The notes: generated from the letters alone by a model not told the origin. Numbered from the stretch's first letter, positions 17,143 through 26,929 are shown. The stretch is 64,000 nt of DNA from Hyphomicrobiales bacterium (GCA_017642935.1 JAEPOK010000001.1:682001-746000); one strand, 5' to 3'. Program-made: numbers and translations.

Positions 17143-18225
17143 TTATTGGGCAACCAGCTCTTCTTCGCGATTGACGCCGGAGACGACGGCGAACTCGCGG
17201 CTGAACACCTGGCCGTCATGGCGCGCGATGATCGTGTAATCGCCTTCGGATAGCACCATGGTTGGGAAGGCGCCGACGAACTCACGCACAATGTCACCAC
17301 CTGGGTTCAAGACGCTCCAAGCGGTGTTGGGCAGCGCCTCGCCATTAGGTTCGTTGACCAGTTTCAGCGTGATTTGGGCTGCGTTGTGGAACATCACCGC
17401 TTCGGTCAACTGCCCTGGTTCGACATCGATCTGGGCGCGGACGATGGCGTTCACATCGCCATAGCGGCTCACCACCGTGTAGCGCCCGGCTGGAACAACC
17501 AAGATGGCTTGCTCATCAATGTCGCGGGCCAGCGGGCGGGCGGTTTCAAAATCCTCGACCGTTTCAGGAAAGACCTGAAACGACACCGCTTCATTGGGCA
17601 GGAAGTTGTCGCTGGAGATTGCGGCGCGTAGCGCCATTCCCCCAGCGTTGAGATTGAAAACCTCCGTCAGACCCTGAGGACCGACGGTCAGAGGTCGGGA
17701 GAGTGTTGCCAGGCCATAGGACACGTGCACGACATAGCTGCCGGGTGGGACATCGGCGTTAAGCGTGCCACCCTGCGAGTTCAGCACCAGGTCCTCGTCA
17801 TCAACCTCATCATCACCAAGCGCGTAGATGGTCCAGATCAGATCGCGCTGGAGCGGGGGACCATCTTCGTTGAGGATTGCGGTGAATTGCACCGGCACGC
17901 CGGCGGCGTCCAGATCGGGTATAACGACCTCAAAACTCGGTTCGGCAAGCGGTGAAACGGCATTGGGATCAAGCGCTTGCGGCGATCCAGCATCCGGGTT
18001 GAACGGGTCTGGGGCCGGCGATTGGCCAGGCTGCAACGGCGTTGAGACGATTTCTGCGGGTCGCGCGACCGGATTGGGCGGCGTTTCGCGGATCACTGCG
18101 TCCTGCGCTAAGGCTCTACCGGATGGAACGAGAAAAGCAGCGCCCGCCACCAGAATAACGGCGAGTATACCGGCTGCAGAGCGCTCCATTGGGGTGGCCT
18201 GGTGGGTGAGGGGTTTGTGAAGCAT
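17143..18225 (-). CDS. Hypothetical exported protein with repeated beta domains
   Basis: I do not recognise this protein of about 360 residues. It has a hydrophobic segment (ILAVILVAGAAFLVPSG) ending in ALA-QDA, which looks like a signal peptide. A proline-rich linker follows (PVARPAEIVSTPLQPGQSPAPDPFNPD). Then come repeated beta-sandwich-like units with related phrases (GSYVVHVSYG, GRYTVVSRYGDVNAIVR, GDYTIIARHDGQVFSREF), resembling carboxypeptidase-regulatory or PEGA-type folds. The ATG at 18225 is my choice and one at 18189 is possible. It is probably periplasmic. Confidence 0.7.
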   Translation of the reverse strand: MLHKPLTHQATPMERSAAGILAVILVAGAAFLVPSGRALAQDAVIRETPPNPVARPAEIVSTPLQPGQSPAPDPFNPDAGSPQALDPNAVSPLAEPSFEVVIPDLDAAGVPVQFTAILNEDGPPLQRDLIWTIYALGDDEVDDEDLVLNSQGGTLNADVPPGSYVVHVSYGLATLSRPLTVGPQGLTEVFNLNAGGMALRAAISSDNFLPNEAVSFQVFPETVEDFETARPLARDIDEQAILVVPAGRYTVVSRYGDVNAIVRAQIDVEPGQLTEAVMFHNAAQITLKLVNEPNGEALPNTAWSVLNPGGDIVREFVGAFPTMVLSEGDYTIIARHDGQVFSREFAVVSGVNREEELVAQ

Positions 18226-18442
18226 CAATCCGTTCGACCGTCTGGGTATGGCGATTTCAAGGTGGTGCAGGTAGTGCAGGGGCGAGAGCCCGGCGACAGC
18301 GCGACTCACCACCCGCGTGATCAGCGCCGCTTGGGCAAAACCTTTGCCAAAGAGGTTGTCTGGCTTCAAGGTTACTGACTGGCAAGCTGGCACATTCAGG
18401 TCCGATGAGGCGGAAAATCGCAGGCCAATGGAGAGAAATTTG

Positions 18443-19024
18443 ATGGGTGAACCGACAGCGCTCGACCAGTTGCAGACACGGCGGACCGTCACGGCCGCCT
18501 TTCTAGAGGCGCCCGGGCCGTCGGCGGATGAGTTGCACACGCTGATCACCATTGCGATGCGGGTTCCTGACCATGGCAAGCTGGCGCCCTGGCGTTACAT
18601 CGCGCTCGATCAATCCACGCGGCGAACGCTGGCGCCGAAGCTGCGCGCGCTGCGCGAAGTGGACGAGCCGGACCTGCCGGTGGAAAGCCGCGACAAGGTC
18701 GACAGCATTTTCGTCCAAGCGCCGCTCTGCCTGGTGGTTGTGAGCACGGCTGCCGAGCACGTCAAAATCCCGATTTGGGAACAGGAGCTTTCCGCCGGAG
18801 CAAGCGCCATGAACCTTATCCATGGTGCCCATGCGATGGGCTACAGCGCCCAGTGGCTGACCGGTTGGGCGACCTACAATGGCGATGCCAAAGCACTGCT
18901 TGGCGTCCAACCGGAGGAAAAGGTCGTTGGGTTCCTTCACATCGGCACGGCGAGCGCGCCGCCGACCGAACGGCCAAGGCCAGCTGTTGAGGACCATTTG
19001 ACAGTTCTTTCTGTCGAGGCCTGA
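18443..19024 (+). CDS. Nitroreductase family protein (YdjA-like)
   Basis: The 193-residue protein has the FMN-dependent nitroreductase pattern: QTRRTVTAAFLEAPGPSADEL, the FMN-phosphate region RVPDHGKLAPWRYI, and GASAMNLIHGAHAMGYSAQWLTG. The length and N-terminal motif are those of the compact YdjA subgroup. GGAGAG precedes the ATG at 18443. It is followed after four bases by a flavin reductase gene, so the pair probably forms a flavin-dependent redox operon. The physiological substrate is unknown. Confidence 0.9.
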   Translation: MGEPTALDQLQTRRTVTAAFLEAPGPSADELHTLITIAMRVPDHGKLAPWRYIALDQSTRRTLAPKLRALREVDEPDLPVESRDKVDSIFVQAPLCLVVVSTAAEHVKIPIWEQELSAGASAMNLIHGAHAMGYSAQWLTGWATYNGDAKALLGVQPEEKVVGFLHIGTASAPPTERPRPAVEDHLTVLSVEA

Positions 19025-19028
19025 CACG

Positions 19029-19634
19029 ATGTTCTATTCGCCGCAGGACGGCCATCCGTTTCGCCACAACCCTTTCAAGGCGTTGGTTGCGCCGCGCCCC
19101 ATCGGCTGGATCGCAACACGCGCCAAGAACGGCGAGGAGAACCTTGCGCCCTATAGTTTTTTCAACGCCGTCAGCGATGAACCGTTGATTGTGATGTTTT
19201 CATCGGGCGGTGAAAAAGATTCCCTCACCTTTGCGCGTGAAAGCGGCTGCTTCGTTGCCCACAGCGTGTCTGAGGCGATGTTCGATACCATGAACCAAAG
19301 CTCGGCGACCTATCCGCGCGGCGTCAGCGAAATCGCCGCAACCGGGCTTCAGTGTGTCGATGCTGAGAAGGTGGATGCGCCACGGCTTGTCGATGCGCCC
19401 TCGGCGCTGGAATGCGTGGTGACGCAAGTTCAGCAGCCGCTCGACCGCAACGGCAATGCCAGCAGCTACTGGATGGTGTTTGGCGAAGTGGTCGGCGTCC
19501 ACATTCATGACGACTATCTCACCGACCAGGGTCGATTTGATTCGACCAAGGCCGCGTTGATGGCCCGCTGTGGCTATCTTGATTACGCGATTGCCGATCA
19601 TATCGTCGAAAAGAAACGGCCCAAGGAGCCCTAA
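19029..19634 (+). CDS. Flavin reductase-like FMN-binding protein
   Basis: The 201-residue protein belongs to the flavin reductase/FMN-binding split-barrel family, with NPFKALVAPRPIGWIATRAKNGEENLAPYSFFNAVSDEP near the start and the FMN-contact stretch around KDSLTFARES. Members reduce free flavin or use bound FMN. Pairing with the nitroreductase gene four bases upstream suggests a joint redox role. No membrane segment is present. The C-terminus is charged (VEKKRPKEP). Confidence 0.9.
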   Translation: MFYSPQDGHPFRHNPFKALVAPRPIGWIATRAKNGEENLAPYSFFNAVSDEPLIVMFSSGGEKDSLTFARESGCFVAHSVSEAMFDTMNQSSATYPRGVSEIAATGLQCVDAEKVDAPRLVDAPSALECVVTQVQQPLDRNGNASSYWMVFGEVVGVHIHDDYLTDQGRFDSTKAALMARCGYLDYAIADHIVEKKRPKEP

Positions 19635-19723
19635 CGCGCTGAAATCACTGCGCCTCGCCCACGCGTTAAGGGTGCATTTACCATAACGGCTCCACAGTTG
19701 CGGGTAACTTGCGGAGTGGTGCG

Positions 19724-20863
19724 GTGCAGTCTTTTCTGTCCCTGTTTTCAGTGCCCGACACGGCGTTAGCGCGCCCGAGCGATCCGGCACGCGCGACGCC
19801 GGCGCCGCAGCGCATCGAACAGGCTTTCGCCAACGCTTCGGCGGCGACCGGACTGCCGTTCGATTTCTTCATGACCACGGCGATGCGCGAGAGCAGCCTT
19901 GATGTGAACGCGGCAGCGACCACCTCCTCGGCGCGCGGTCCCTTCCAGTTCATTGAGCAGACCTGGCTCGGCATGGTTCATGAGCATGGCGAGGCTTTGG
20001 GTCTTGCCGAAGAGGCGGCGGCGATTGAGCGCCGCTCCGATGGACGGTTCCTGGTCGATAATCCGCAAACCCGTGAAGCGGTTCTGGCGATGCGCCACGA
20101 CCCGCAGCTTTCGGCGGTTATGAGTGGGCTCTATCTGCAGGAAAACGCGGGCGATCTGCAAAACGCGCTGGGCCGGCCGGTAACCGTGGGCGAGGGCTAT
20201 GTGGCCCATGTGTTTGGTCCGTCGGGTGCTTCGCGCTTGATCTCGCTTGCAGAACAGCAGCCTAACCGTGTGGCGGCCGATGTTTTTCCGACCCAGGCTG
20301 CGGCCAATCGCGGTCTTTTCTATGACCGTTCTGGTGAGCCGGTGTCCGTGCGCCAGCTTTACGACCGCTTGGTGGATGGCTTCCCCACCGACACCGTCTC
20401 CACCGATACGCGTCTTGCAGGCACCAGTCTTACCGCGCGACCTGAGACCGTCGCCGCGCCGGTGCCGCGCGATCCAAGCCAACCCGTGGTGCTTGAACCG
20501 GCCGGCTTCGATGCTCTGCCGGAGGCCGCGCCGCCAGATCAGTTCGCCCAGATGGGCTTGTTCTCGCCGGCCGGTCGCGGCTCGGTGCCGTTTTTTGCCG
20601 CCCTCTATCGCCCTGATGGCGTGCAGGCGCCGGAGATCGCCGAAGATTTGGTGGCCACGCACGATTCGCCTTCACCTGGAATGGAAGGCCAACAGCCTTT
20701 TGGCGATCAGCGCGCGCCTGTGGTGCCCAATCCCGTGTCGCGCCCGCAAGAGGTTGGCCCGCCACTTGATCTGGTCGGGTTCGTTCAATCCGGCCAGTTG
20801 ACGCAAACCTACCGCAACCCAGCGGCGATCCGTGCGGGCTCGGAGTTGGTGCCACCGGTATGA
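19724..20863 (+). CDS. Lytic-transglycosylase-like (SLT domain) protein
   Basis: The N-terminal 200 residues resemble a lysozyme-like transglycosylase fold. The candidate catalytic glutamate is in TTAMRESSLDVNA, followed by SARGPFQFIEQTWL and GEGYVAHVFGPSGASRLI. The rest (about 180 residues) is a proline- and valine-rich tail with little structure. I chose GTG at 19724, which has CGGAG seven bases upstream. A TTG at 19709 is possible. No clear signal peptide is visible, which is odd for an enzyme acting on peptidoglycan. It overlaps the DUF2336 gene by four bases. Comparable proteins occur near flagellar or chemotaxis genes in Rhizobiales. Confidence 0.78.
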   Translation: MQSFLSLFSVPDTALARPSDPARATPAPQRIEQAFANASAATGLPFDFFMTTAMRESSLDVNAAATTSSARGPFQFIEQTWLGMVHEHGEALGLAEEAAAIERRSDGRFLVDNPQTREAVLAMRHDPQLSAVMSGLYLQENAGDLQNALGRPVTVGEGYVAHVFGPSGASRLISLAEQQPNRVAADVFPTQAAANRGLFYDRSGEPVSVRQLYDRLVDGFPTDTVSTDTRLAGTSLTARPETVAAPVPRDPSQPVVLEPAGFDALPEAAPPDQFAQMGLFSPAGRGSVPFFAALYRPDGVQAPEIAEDLVATHDSPSPGMEGQQPFGDQRAPVVPNPVSRPQEVGPPLDLVGFVQSGQLTQTYRNPAAIRAGSELVPPV

Positions 20864-22101
20864 TTGTCGATGCGTTTTTGGAGTGGTCGCAGCGCGCCCC
20901 GCGTGAACGCAGGATTGAGGCGGCCGATGCTCTGGCCCGATCCTATCTGCATTCCCCGCTTGATGATGCCGATCGCCGGCAGGTGCTGACCGGGCTTTTC
21001 GCGCTGCTCGATGATCCGTGCGTTGAGGTCCGCGAGCGGTTGGCGAGCGTTTTTGCTGACCGGCGCGATGCGCCACGTGCGCTTGTCCTGCGCCTCATCG
21101 ATGATGTGCCGTCAGTCAGCGCGGCTTTGTTTGCGCGCTCGCCGGTGCTTTTGACGACCCATCTTATCGAGGCCCTGCAGCGCGGTGAGCCGCGCTTGGA
21201 TGAGGCGATTGCGCAGCGAATGGGTCTTGATCAGGCGACCATCAGTTGGATCCTCCAAAAGGCAGGCGTTGCAGCCTGCAAGGCGCTTGTCGGCAACCCT
21301 TATGTTCAGTTGTCGGGTGAGGAACTATCCAGATTCATTGACCGTTTCAGCGGCGATCTGGAAGCGCTGGATGCTCTGCAGGCGAACCGACGGCTGTCGC
21401 CGGAACATCAATGTCTGCTTGTGGCGCGTTGTGCTGAAGCCTATCAGTCCAATGAATTTGTGCGCGCCTTGGTGCCGGACAAGCGGTTGGAGCGCTTGAC
21501 GGGCGCGGCGCGCGAGCGAGCGCTTCTTGCCGTTCTCATGCGCCTTGATGGCAAGGCCTGTTGGCAGGCTGCTGGCGCGCTTCATGGGCGTGGCATCATC
21601 ACCCCGGCTTTCGTGCTGCGGGTGGCGCTTTCGGGACATATTCCGACGCTGGAGGCGATGGTCGCCCGGCTATGTGATGTATCGATGGACCGGGTGCGCA
21701 GCGCTTTTGTCCATCCGCGTCCGGTGGTCGCCGCGACGCTGCTCAAAAAAACCGGCCTCAATGACGACGTGCGCAACGTGCTTTCGATGGCCTTGGTGAT
21801 GGCCCGCGAATTGGCTCGCGCGGATGTGGATTGGACGCCATCCTTTTTCGCCGAAACGCTGATCGAGGTCGTCGATCAGCGCAGCGTCGAACAGGTCATC
21901 GATGGCGTTGCCGCGAACGGTCCGATCGATGCGACGGTCGCGCTTTGCCACAGCATTGCCGCCGACATCATGCAGGCGGACGCACGTGCCTACACGGTGG
22001 CAAGCCGCGTGCCTGACGTAACCGACCTGGAAGAAATGTTTGCCGAAGCCTCGCCGGAGGTTCAGGTGGACGTGGCGATCACCGACGCGATCGCGGCCTA
22101 A
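20860..22101 (+). CDS. DUF2336 domain protein
   Basis: The 413-residue protein matches the alphaproteobacterial DUF2336 family: an all-helical, HEAT-like repeat region (RRIEAADALARSYLHSPLDDADRRQVLTGLFALLDDPCVEVRERLA), with conserved LARSPVLL-like and AGVAACKALVGNP segments. Its function is unsettled, though family members turn up in signalling and motility contexts. The ATG at 20860 overlaps the previous stop (ATGA), implying coupling with the transglycosylase-like gene. A convergent HPt gene follows after 15 bp. Confidence 0.85.
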   Translation: MIVDAFLEWSQRAPRERRIEAADALARSYLHSPLDDADRRQVLTGLFALLDDPCVEVRERLASVFADRRDAPRALVLRLIDDVPSVSAALFARSPVLLTTHLIEALQRGEPRLDEAIAQRMGLDQATISWILQKAGVAACKALVGNPYVQLSGEELSRFIDRFSGDLEALDALQANRRLSPEHQCLLVARCAEAYQSNEFVRALVPDKRLERLTGAARERALLAVLMRLDGKACWQAAGALHGRGIITPAFVLRVALSGHIPTLEAMVARLCDVSMDRVRSAFVHPRPVVAATLLKKTGLNDDVRNVLSMALVMARELARADVDWTPSFFAETLIEVVDQRSVEQVIDGVAANGPIDATVALCHSIAADIMQADARAYTVASRVPDVTDLEEMFAEASPEVQVDVAITDAIAA

Positions 22102-22116
22102 CCGAATTTACGCTGG

Positions 22117-22638
22117 TTAGGCGGCCTTGCTGTCTTCCTCTTCGACCTTGGCGATCATTTCCGCCCCGGCCTTGGACAGTTCATCGGCAAGTGTGGTTGC
22201 AATGGAATTGTCTTCGCCAGCCTTGGTTTCGCGGGCGATGGCGCGGATGGCCTTGATGTATTTTTCCATGAACGCGTCGGGCACCTCGCGCTCGCCCATC
22301 GCATCCATGATGTCGCAAAAGACGCCGGCGATCTTGCCGACCGACGGGAAGCCTAAGGTGGACGCCTGGCCGCGCATGTCATGGGCGGTGCGGTAGAGGT
22401 CGCCGCGCGCCTCTTTGGTGAAGCCGGTGTCTTTGTTCTGCTGCCAGACTTTCATCAGGCGCTGCACTTCCTCGTCCATCCAGTCGGCAAAGTTCACGGA
22501 TAGACGTTCAACGGCCTGTTCGGCTTTCTTGATCGGATCGAACTGGGCATCGCGACCGGTCAGCTTGCGGACTTTTTTCTGCAAGGTGTTGGGCGGGGTG
22601 ATCGTTTGATAGCCACCCTTTTTGATCGTCTCGTCCAT
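22117..22638 (-). CDS. Histidine phosphotransfer (HPt) protein
   Basis: The 173-residue helical protein contains the HPt signature RTAHDMRGQASTLGFP, with His86 the likely phosphoryl acceptor. Stand-alone HPt proteins shuttle phosphate between receivers in a phosphorelay. Here two receiver proteins follow on both strands. GAGG lies six bases before the third of three consecutive ATG codons, so I chose 22638. The long N-terminal extension (to about residue 45) is basic. Confidence 0.82.
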   Translation of the reverse strand: MDETIKKGGYQTITPPNTLQKKVRKLTGRDAQFDPIKKAEQAVERLSVNFADWMDEEVQRLMKVWQQNKDTGFTKEARGDLYRTAHDMRGQASTLGFPSVGKIAGVFCDIMDAMGEREVPDAFMEKYIKAIRAIARETKAGEDNSIATTLADELSKAGAEMIAKVEEEDSKAA

Positions 22639-22751
22639 CATCATCCTCGAAAATTGGCCCTTGTGTACCGACGCTTCTGAACACTAAGCCAAAAGGGTTG
22701 CCATAGCGTTAGGCGTTGCGGTGCAGGTCAGGTCCATTGGCCGCCAGTTGG

Positions 22752-23306
22752 TCAGGTTTCGACGGCATCGTCGATTTCCTGGAACTCTTCGTCTTCATCG
22801 GTATCGTCTTGCCGCTTCTTTTCGCCGACATAGTTCGGGTGGACAAAGCGCCGGCGGTCAGGTCCGAAAAATCTTTGGGTGCGGATGAAGGGACGCGGCT
22901 TCACGATGCAGTTCTCCAACCGCAGATAGAGCTGTTTGGCCGATATCGGCTTGCACAGGAACTCCGTCACGCCGGCGTCGCGCGCCTGGATGACGCGGCT
23001 GCGCTCGGTATAGGCCGAGAGCATGATGATCGGCGTGTAGGGGTTGTCGCTGGTCTCAGGATTGCGGACCGCCGCCGTCAGCTCCAGCCCGTCAAAGACC
23101 GGCATCACCCAGTCGGTGATGATGATGTCGACTGGCTGCTGTTGGAAGACTTCCAGCGCCGAGGCACCGTCTTCGGCCTCCAGCACGTGGCGCACGCCAA
23201 GCCCTTGCAACAGCGAGCGCAACAGACGCCGCATGTAGAGCGAGTCATCAACCAGCAAGACGCTGATTTGGGACAGATCTTGAGGCAAAGCCGGCGCACT
23301 TCCCAT
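22752..23306 (-). CDS. Response regulator receiver protein A
   Basis: The 184-residue protein is a CheY-like receiver: acidic pocket Asp20-Asp21 (LLVDDSLYMRRLLRSLL), phosphoryl acceptor Asp65 ([15 protein letters not shown]), conserved Ser97, and Lys119 in FLCKPISAKQL. A 50-residue C-terminal tail is charged and ends in acidic DEDEEFQEIDDAVET, with no DNA-binding domain. It is a close paralogue of the divergent receiver at 23486, sharing the stretch [13 protein letters not shown]. The ATG at 23306 was chosen over an upstream start with no ribosome signal. Confidence 0.92.
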   Translation of the reverse strand: MGSAPALPQDLSQISVLLVDDSLYMRRLLRSLLQGLGVRHVLEAEDGASALEVFQQQPVDIIITDWVMPVFDGLELTAAVRNPETSDNPYTPIIMLSAYTERSRVIQARDAGVTEFLCKPISAKQLYLRLENCIVKPRPFIRTQRFFGPDRRRFVHPNYVGEKKRQDDTDEDEEFQEIDDAVET

Positions 23307-23485
23307 GATGGAACGGACGTTAGGATGCTCCAATCCTGTTAGCAGACGCTTAACTTGACGATCCGCATTGCTCGGCTGTTGCGTCCAGGGCACCGTTTTC
23401 CGTCCATCTCCGGCATTTTACAGGGCGAGTTAAGCCTCACCTAACCGGCGTAGGCTTAGGTGCAAATACAATCTTTGATTGCAGG

Positions 23486-24010
23486 ATGGTTGTATTGCAT
23501 CTGGACCTATCGAGACTGCGGATACTGCTTGCCGATGACTCGGCGTTTATGCGCCGCCTTGTGCGCTCGCTGCTCAACGGGCTGGGCATTCGCAGTGTGA
23601 TCGAGGCGGAGGACGGCGTTGCCGCGCTTCAGGCATTCGAGCAAAACGAAGTCGATATCATCATCACCGATTGGGTGATGCCGGTCTTTGACGGGCTGGA
23701 ACTGGCCCAAGCTGTGCGCGACCCGCAGAGCAGGAACCCGCACATCCCCATCCTTATGCTCTCTGCGCACGCAGAACTTAGCCGTGTCATCCTGGCCCGT
23801 GATGCGGGTGTGAGCGGCTTTCTCACCAAACCAATCTCGGCAAAAATGCTGCGCCTGCGCCTGGAAAGCTGCGTCTTGAATCCGCGCGCGATCGCGACGG
23901 CTTCTAGGTCAGGTGTCAGCGAACCTGACGATCAATCCGGCAGCGACATGCCGGCAATGACGGTCGAAGACACCACTTTGGAGGACGATCTCACCCTCGA
24001 CCCGGTCTAA
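23486..24010 (+). CDS. Response regulator receiver protein B
   Basis: The 174-residue receiver has Asp17-Asp18, phosphoryl acceptor Asp62 ([15 protein letters not shown]), Ser93 and Lys115 ([11 protein letters not shown]). It is the paralogue of the divergent receiver A, and the pair probably arose by duplication. The C-terminal tail is acidic with no output domain. The 3' end overlaps the convergent nadK gene by four bases. The 179-bp gap between the two receivers contains a CtrA-like box at 23430-23444. Confidence 0.92.
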   Translation: MVVLHLDLSRLRILLADDSAFMRRLVRSLLNGLGIRSVIEAEDGVAALQAFEQNEVDIIITDWVMPVFDGLELAQAVRDPQSRNPHIPILMLSAHAELSRVILARDAGVSGFLTKPISAKMLRLRLESCVLNPRAIATASRSGVSEPDDQSGSDMPAMTVEDTTLEDDLTLDPV

Positions 24011-24786
24011 AATCCGGAAAACTGCTCGTTCAAGATGCGTTCTTCGAGCGAATGGTGTGGATCGAAGAGCATGTTGGCGGAGTCCGTGCGGCACTCGACG
24101 ACATCGACGCGCACCACCGAACGGGTCTCCTGGGCATCGGCGGCAACGGCGACGGGCCGCTTCTCGGCTTCCAAGACATCAAAGCGGACCTTGGCGATGG
24201 ACGGCAGGATCGCGCCGCGCCAGCGCCGTGGCCGAAATGGGCTGATCGGTGTCAGCGCCAGCATGCTGGCGGTGATCGGCAGGATCGGACCGTGGGCGGA
24301 GAGATTGTAGGCGGTGGAGCCGGCCGGTGTTGCGACCAGCGCGCCATCGCAGATCAACTCTTCCAGGCGTACCCGGTCATCGACCGAGATTTTCAGCTTG
24401 GCGGCCTGATAGGTCTGCCGCAGCAAGGAAACCTCGTTGAGCGCGCGGGCTTCATGGAGCGCACCATCCTTGTCCCAGGCATTCATCGCCAACGGATGGA
24501 TGGTGGTCGGATAGGCCGCAGCGAGCCGTTCGGTCAGGCCTTCCTCGGCATACTCGTTCATCAGAAAACCGACCGAGCCACGGTTCATGCCGTAAATCGG
24601 GATGCCAGTGTTCATGAACTCATGCAGCGCCGACAGCATCAGCCCGTCGCCGCCAAGCGCGACGATGACATCGCAATTGGCCAGATCATGGGCACCATAG
24701 CGGGTCTGAAGGCGCGCCTTGGCCTGCTGCGCTTCGTCCACCGAACTTGCCATGAAGCCGATGCGGGAAAAGGAGGTCTGCGACAT
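24007..24786 (-). CDS. nadK: NAD kinase
   Basis: NadK phosphorylates NAD to NADP. The 259-residue protein has the GGDG nucleotide motif at residues 45-48 ([14 protein letters not shown]), the second conserved block LNEVSLLR, and [22 protein letters not shown]. The ATG at 24786 ([11 protein letters not shown]) matches the usual start in Alphaproteobacteria. Upstream extension has no support. The gene ends inside the last codons of receiver B on the other strand. Confidence 0.95.
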   Translation of the reverse strand: MSQTSFSRIGFMASSVDEAQQAKARLQTRYGAHDLANCDVIVALGGDGLMLSALHEFMNTGIPIYGMNRGSVGFLMNEYAEEGLTERLAAAYPTTIHPLAMNAWDKDGALHEARALNEVSLLRQTYQAAKLKISVDDRVRLEELICDGALVATPAGSTAYNLSAHGPILPITASMLALTPISPFRPRRWRGAILPSIAKVRFDVLEAEKRPVAVAADAQETRSVVRVDVVECRTDSANMLFDPHHSLEERILNEQFSGF

Positions 24787-25028
24787 GGGAGGCTCAAATG
24801 CGCGGGTGAAGGAAGGCCATAAAACAGGGCGCCGAGGTGTGTCGCTTAAATGGCACGGTATGGCAAGAATGATTGCCGTTTTGACCGAAATCGGCGGCAC
24901 TGCCCTCGCGGTGTCACAGTTGGGCGATGTATAGTTTGCCTTCGCGGACAGTTGCGGTCTGCTTTTCCCGATTCGAAACCCATAAAGACGGCCCCGACCT
25001 GAACGGGCGCTGGCCTTGAGGTCCCCTC

Positions 25029-26885
25029 ATGTTCGCCTGGTTTGAGCGACGCCTTGATCCGTTTCCCGCCGAGCAGCCGGTCACACCACCGGCCACGCTG
25101 CTGGCGTTTTGTGCGCACTACACCCGTGGTGCGTGGCCGGCCGTGCTGACAGCATCGGCGCTGTCGTTCTTCATCGGTATCGGCGAAGTCTACGTCTATT
25201 CGTTCCTCGGTCAGGTGGTGGACTGGCTGGTGACCAGCGAGCGGGAGAGTTTTTTGGCCGATGAGGGCAGCACGCTGCTGTGGATGGCGTTTTTGATGCT
25301 CCTCGTCCTGCCAGCGGCAGTCATCTGGCAAACGCTGATCGTCCACCAAACGCTGCTTGGCAACTATCCCATGCGTATCCGCTGGTGGGCGCACCGTTAT
25401 CTGCTCGGGCAAAGCCACGCGTTCTACGCCAATGATTTTGCAGGCCGCGTCGCCACCAAGGTGATGCAAACGGCGCTGGCCGTGCGCGAAAGCGTGCTGA
25501 AGCTGTTTGACGTTCTGGTCTATGTCGTTGCCTTCTTCATCGGCACGCTTTTCGTGGCGGCCTCGGCCGACATTCGCTTGCTCATCCCGATGTTGGTCTG
25601 GCTGGTGCTTTACCTCGCCATCATGGTCTATTTCGTGCCGCGTTTGCGCGATGTGGCGCAGATCCAGGCCGATAAGCGCTCGGATATGACCGGGCGGATC
25701 GTCGACAGCTACACGAACATCACCACGGTCAAACTCTTTGCCCATTCAGGGTCTGAAGAGGAGTATGCGCGTGAGGCCATGGATCCGTTCTTGCAGGCCG
25801 TGCACGCGCAGATGCGGCTCTCCAGCTGGTTCAACATTCTGCTCTATTCGCTGAACATGTTGCTCCTGTTCGCGCTGGGCGCGATGTCGATTTGGTTTTG
25901 GCTGACCGGCGCGATCTCGGTCGGTGCGATAGCCGTCGCGATGGGTCTGGCGCTGCGCCTAAATGGCATTTCCCAGTGGATCATGTGGGAGATGGCGGCG
26001 CTGTTTGAGAACATCGGCACCGTCTATGATGGCATGGCCATGCTCTCCACGCCGCGCCTGGTTCAGGATAAGCCCGATGCGCCGGTCATGCATGTGGATC
26101 GCGGTGAGATCAGGTTTGAGAACGTCGCCTTCCACTATGGCAAAGACGATGGCGTGATGGAGAACCTCAACCTCACCATCGCGCCGGGCGAGAAGGTGGG
26201 CCTTATCGGACGCTCCGGCGCCGGCAAGACGACGCTGGTCAATCTGCTCTTGCGTTTGCACGATGTGGAAACGGGCAGGGTGCTGATCGACGGTCAGAAC
26301 ATTGCCGAGGTTCAGCAGGAAACCTTGCGGCGCCATATTGGTGTGGTCACGCAGGACACGGCTTTGCTGCATCGTTCTGTGCGCGAGAACATCGCCTATG
26401 GCCGGCCCGATGCGTCCGAGGCTGATGTTCGCCGGGCCGTGGAAATGGCGCGGGCGGACAGCTTTGTCTACGATCTGGAAGACATGGCTGGGCACAAAGG
26501 GCTCGATGCGCAGGTTGGCGAACGCGGGGTCAAACTCTCCGGCGGTCAGCGCCAGCGCATTGCGATTGCGCGCGTGCTGTTGAAAAACGCACCGATCCTT
26601 TTGCTCGACGAGGCGACGTCGGCGCTCGACACCGAGGTTGAGGCGGCGATCCAGGACAGTCTTTACGAGCTTATGGCTGGGAAGACCGTGATCGCCATTG
26701 CCCACCGGCTGTCGACGATTGCTGAGTTGGACCGGCTGATCGTGATGGATAAGGGCCAGATCATCGAGGATGGTACCCATGCCAGCTTGCTTGAAGCCGG
26801 CGGCCTTTACAGCCAGCTGTGGCGCCGCCAGTCCGGCGGTTTCTTGACCGAAACCCAGCCGCCAAAGGTGGATGCGGCGGAGTAG
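25029..26885 (+). CDS. ABC exporter, fused permease and ATPase
   Basis: The 618-residue half-transporter has an N-terminal transmembrane domain with about six helices (residues 40-330) and a C-terminal ATPase. The ATPase has Walker A GRSGAGKTT near residue 394, the Q-loop in VVTQDTALLHRSV, the signature LSGGQRQR near 502, Walker B ILLLDEATSALD, and the H-loop AIAHRLSTI. It is of the MsbA/LmrA-like type IV exporter class and probably works as a homodimer at the inner membrane. The cargo cannot be inferred. Confidence 0.93.
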   Translation: MFAWFERRLDPFPAEQPVTPPATLLAFCAHYTRGAWPAVLTASALSFFIGIGEVYVYSFLGQVVDWLVTSERESFLADEGSTLLWMAFLMLLVLPAAVIWQTLIVHQTLLGNYPMRIRWWAHRYLLGQSHAFYANDFAGRVATKVMQTALAVRESVLKLFDVLVYVVAFFIGTLFVAASADIRLLIPMLVWLVLYLAIMVYFVPRLRDVAQIQADKRSDMTGRIVDSYTNITTVKLFAHSGSEEEYAREAMDPFLQAVHAQMRLSSWFNILLYSLNMLLLFALGAMSIWFWLTGAISVGAIAVAMGLALRLNGISQWIMWEMAALFENIGTVYDGMAMLSTPRLVQDKPDAPVMHVDRGEIRFENVAFHYGKDDGVMENLNLTIAPGEKVGLIGRSGAGKTTLVNLLLRLHDVETGRVLIDGQNIAEVQQETLRRHIGVVTQDTALLHRSVRENIAYGRPDASEADVRRAVEMARADSFVYDLEDMAGHKGLDAQVGERGVKLSGGQRQRIAIARVLLKNAPILLLDEATSALDTEVEAAIQDSLYELMAGKTVIAIAHRLSTIAELDRLIVMDKGQIIEDGTHASLLEAGGLYSQLWRRQSGGFLTETQPPKVDAAE

Positions 26886-26910
26886 GGTGGGCATCCTATG
26901 CCCATGTCAT

Positions 26911-26929
26911 CCTCGGACTTGATCCGAGG
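26911..26929. repeat. REP-like palindrome
   Basis: The palindrome CCTCGGA-CTTGA-TCCGAGG follows the ABC exporter gene. Its wording (ATCCTCGGACTTGATCCGAGG-like) is that of a dispersed intergenic repeat common in alphaproteobacterial chromosomes; it may also end transcription. Confidence 0.65.
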
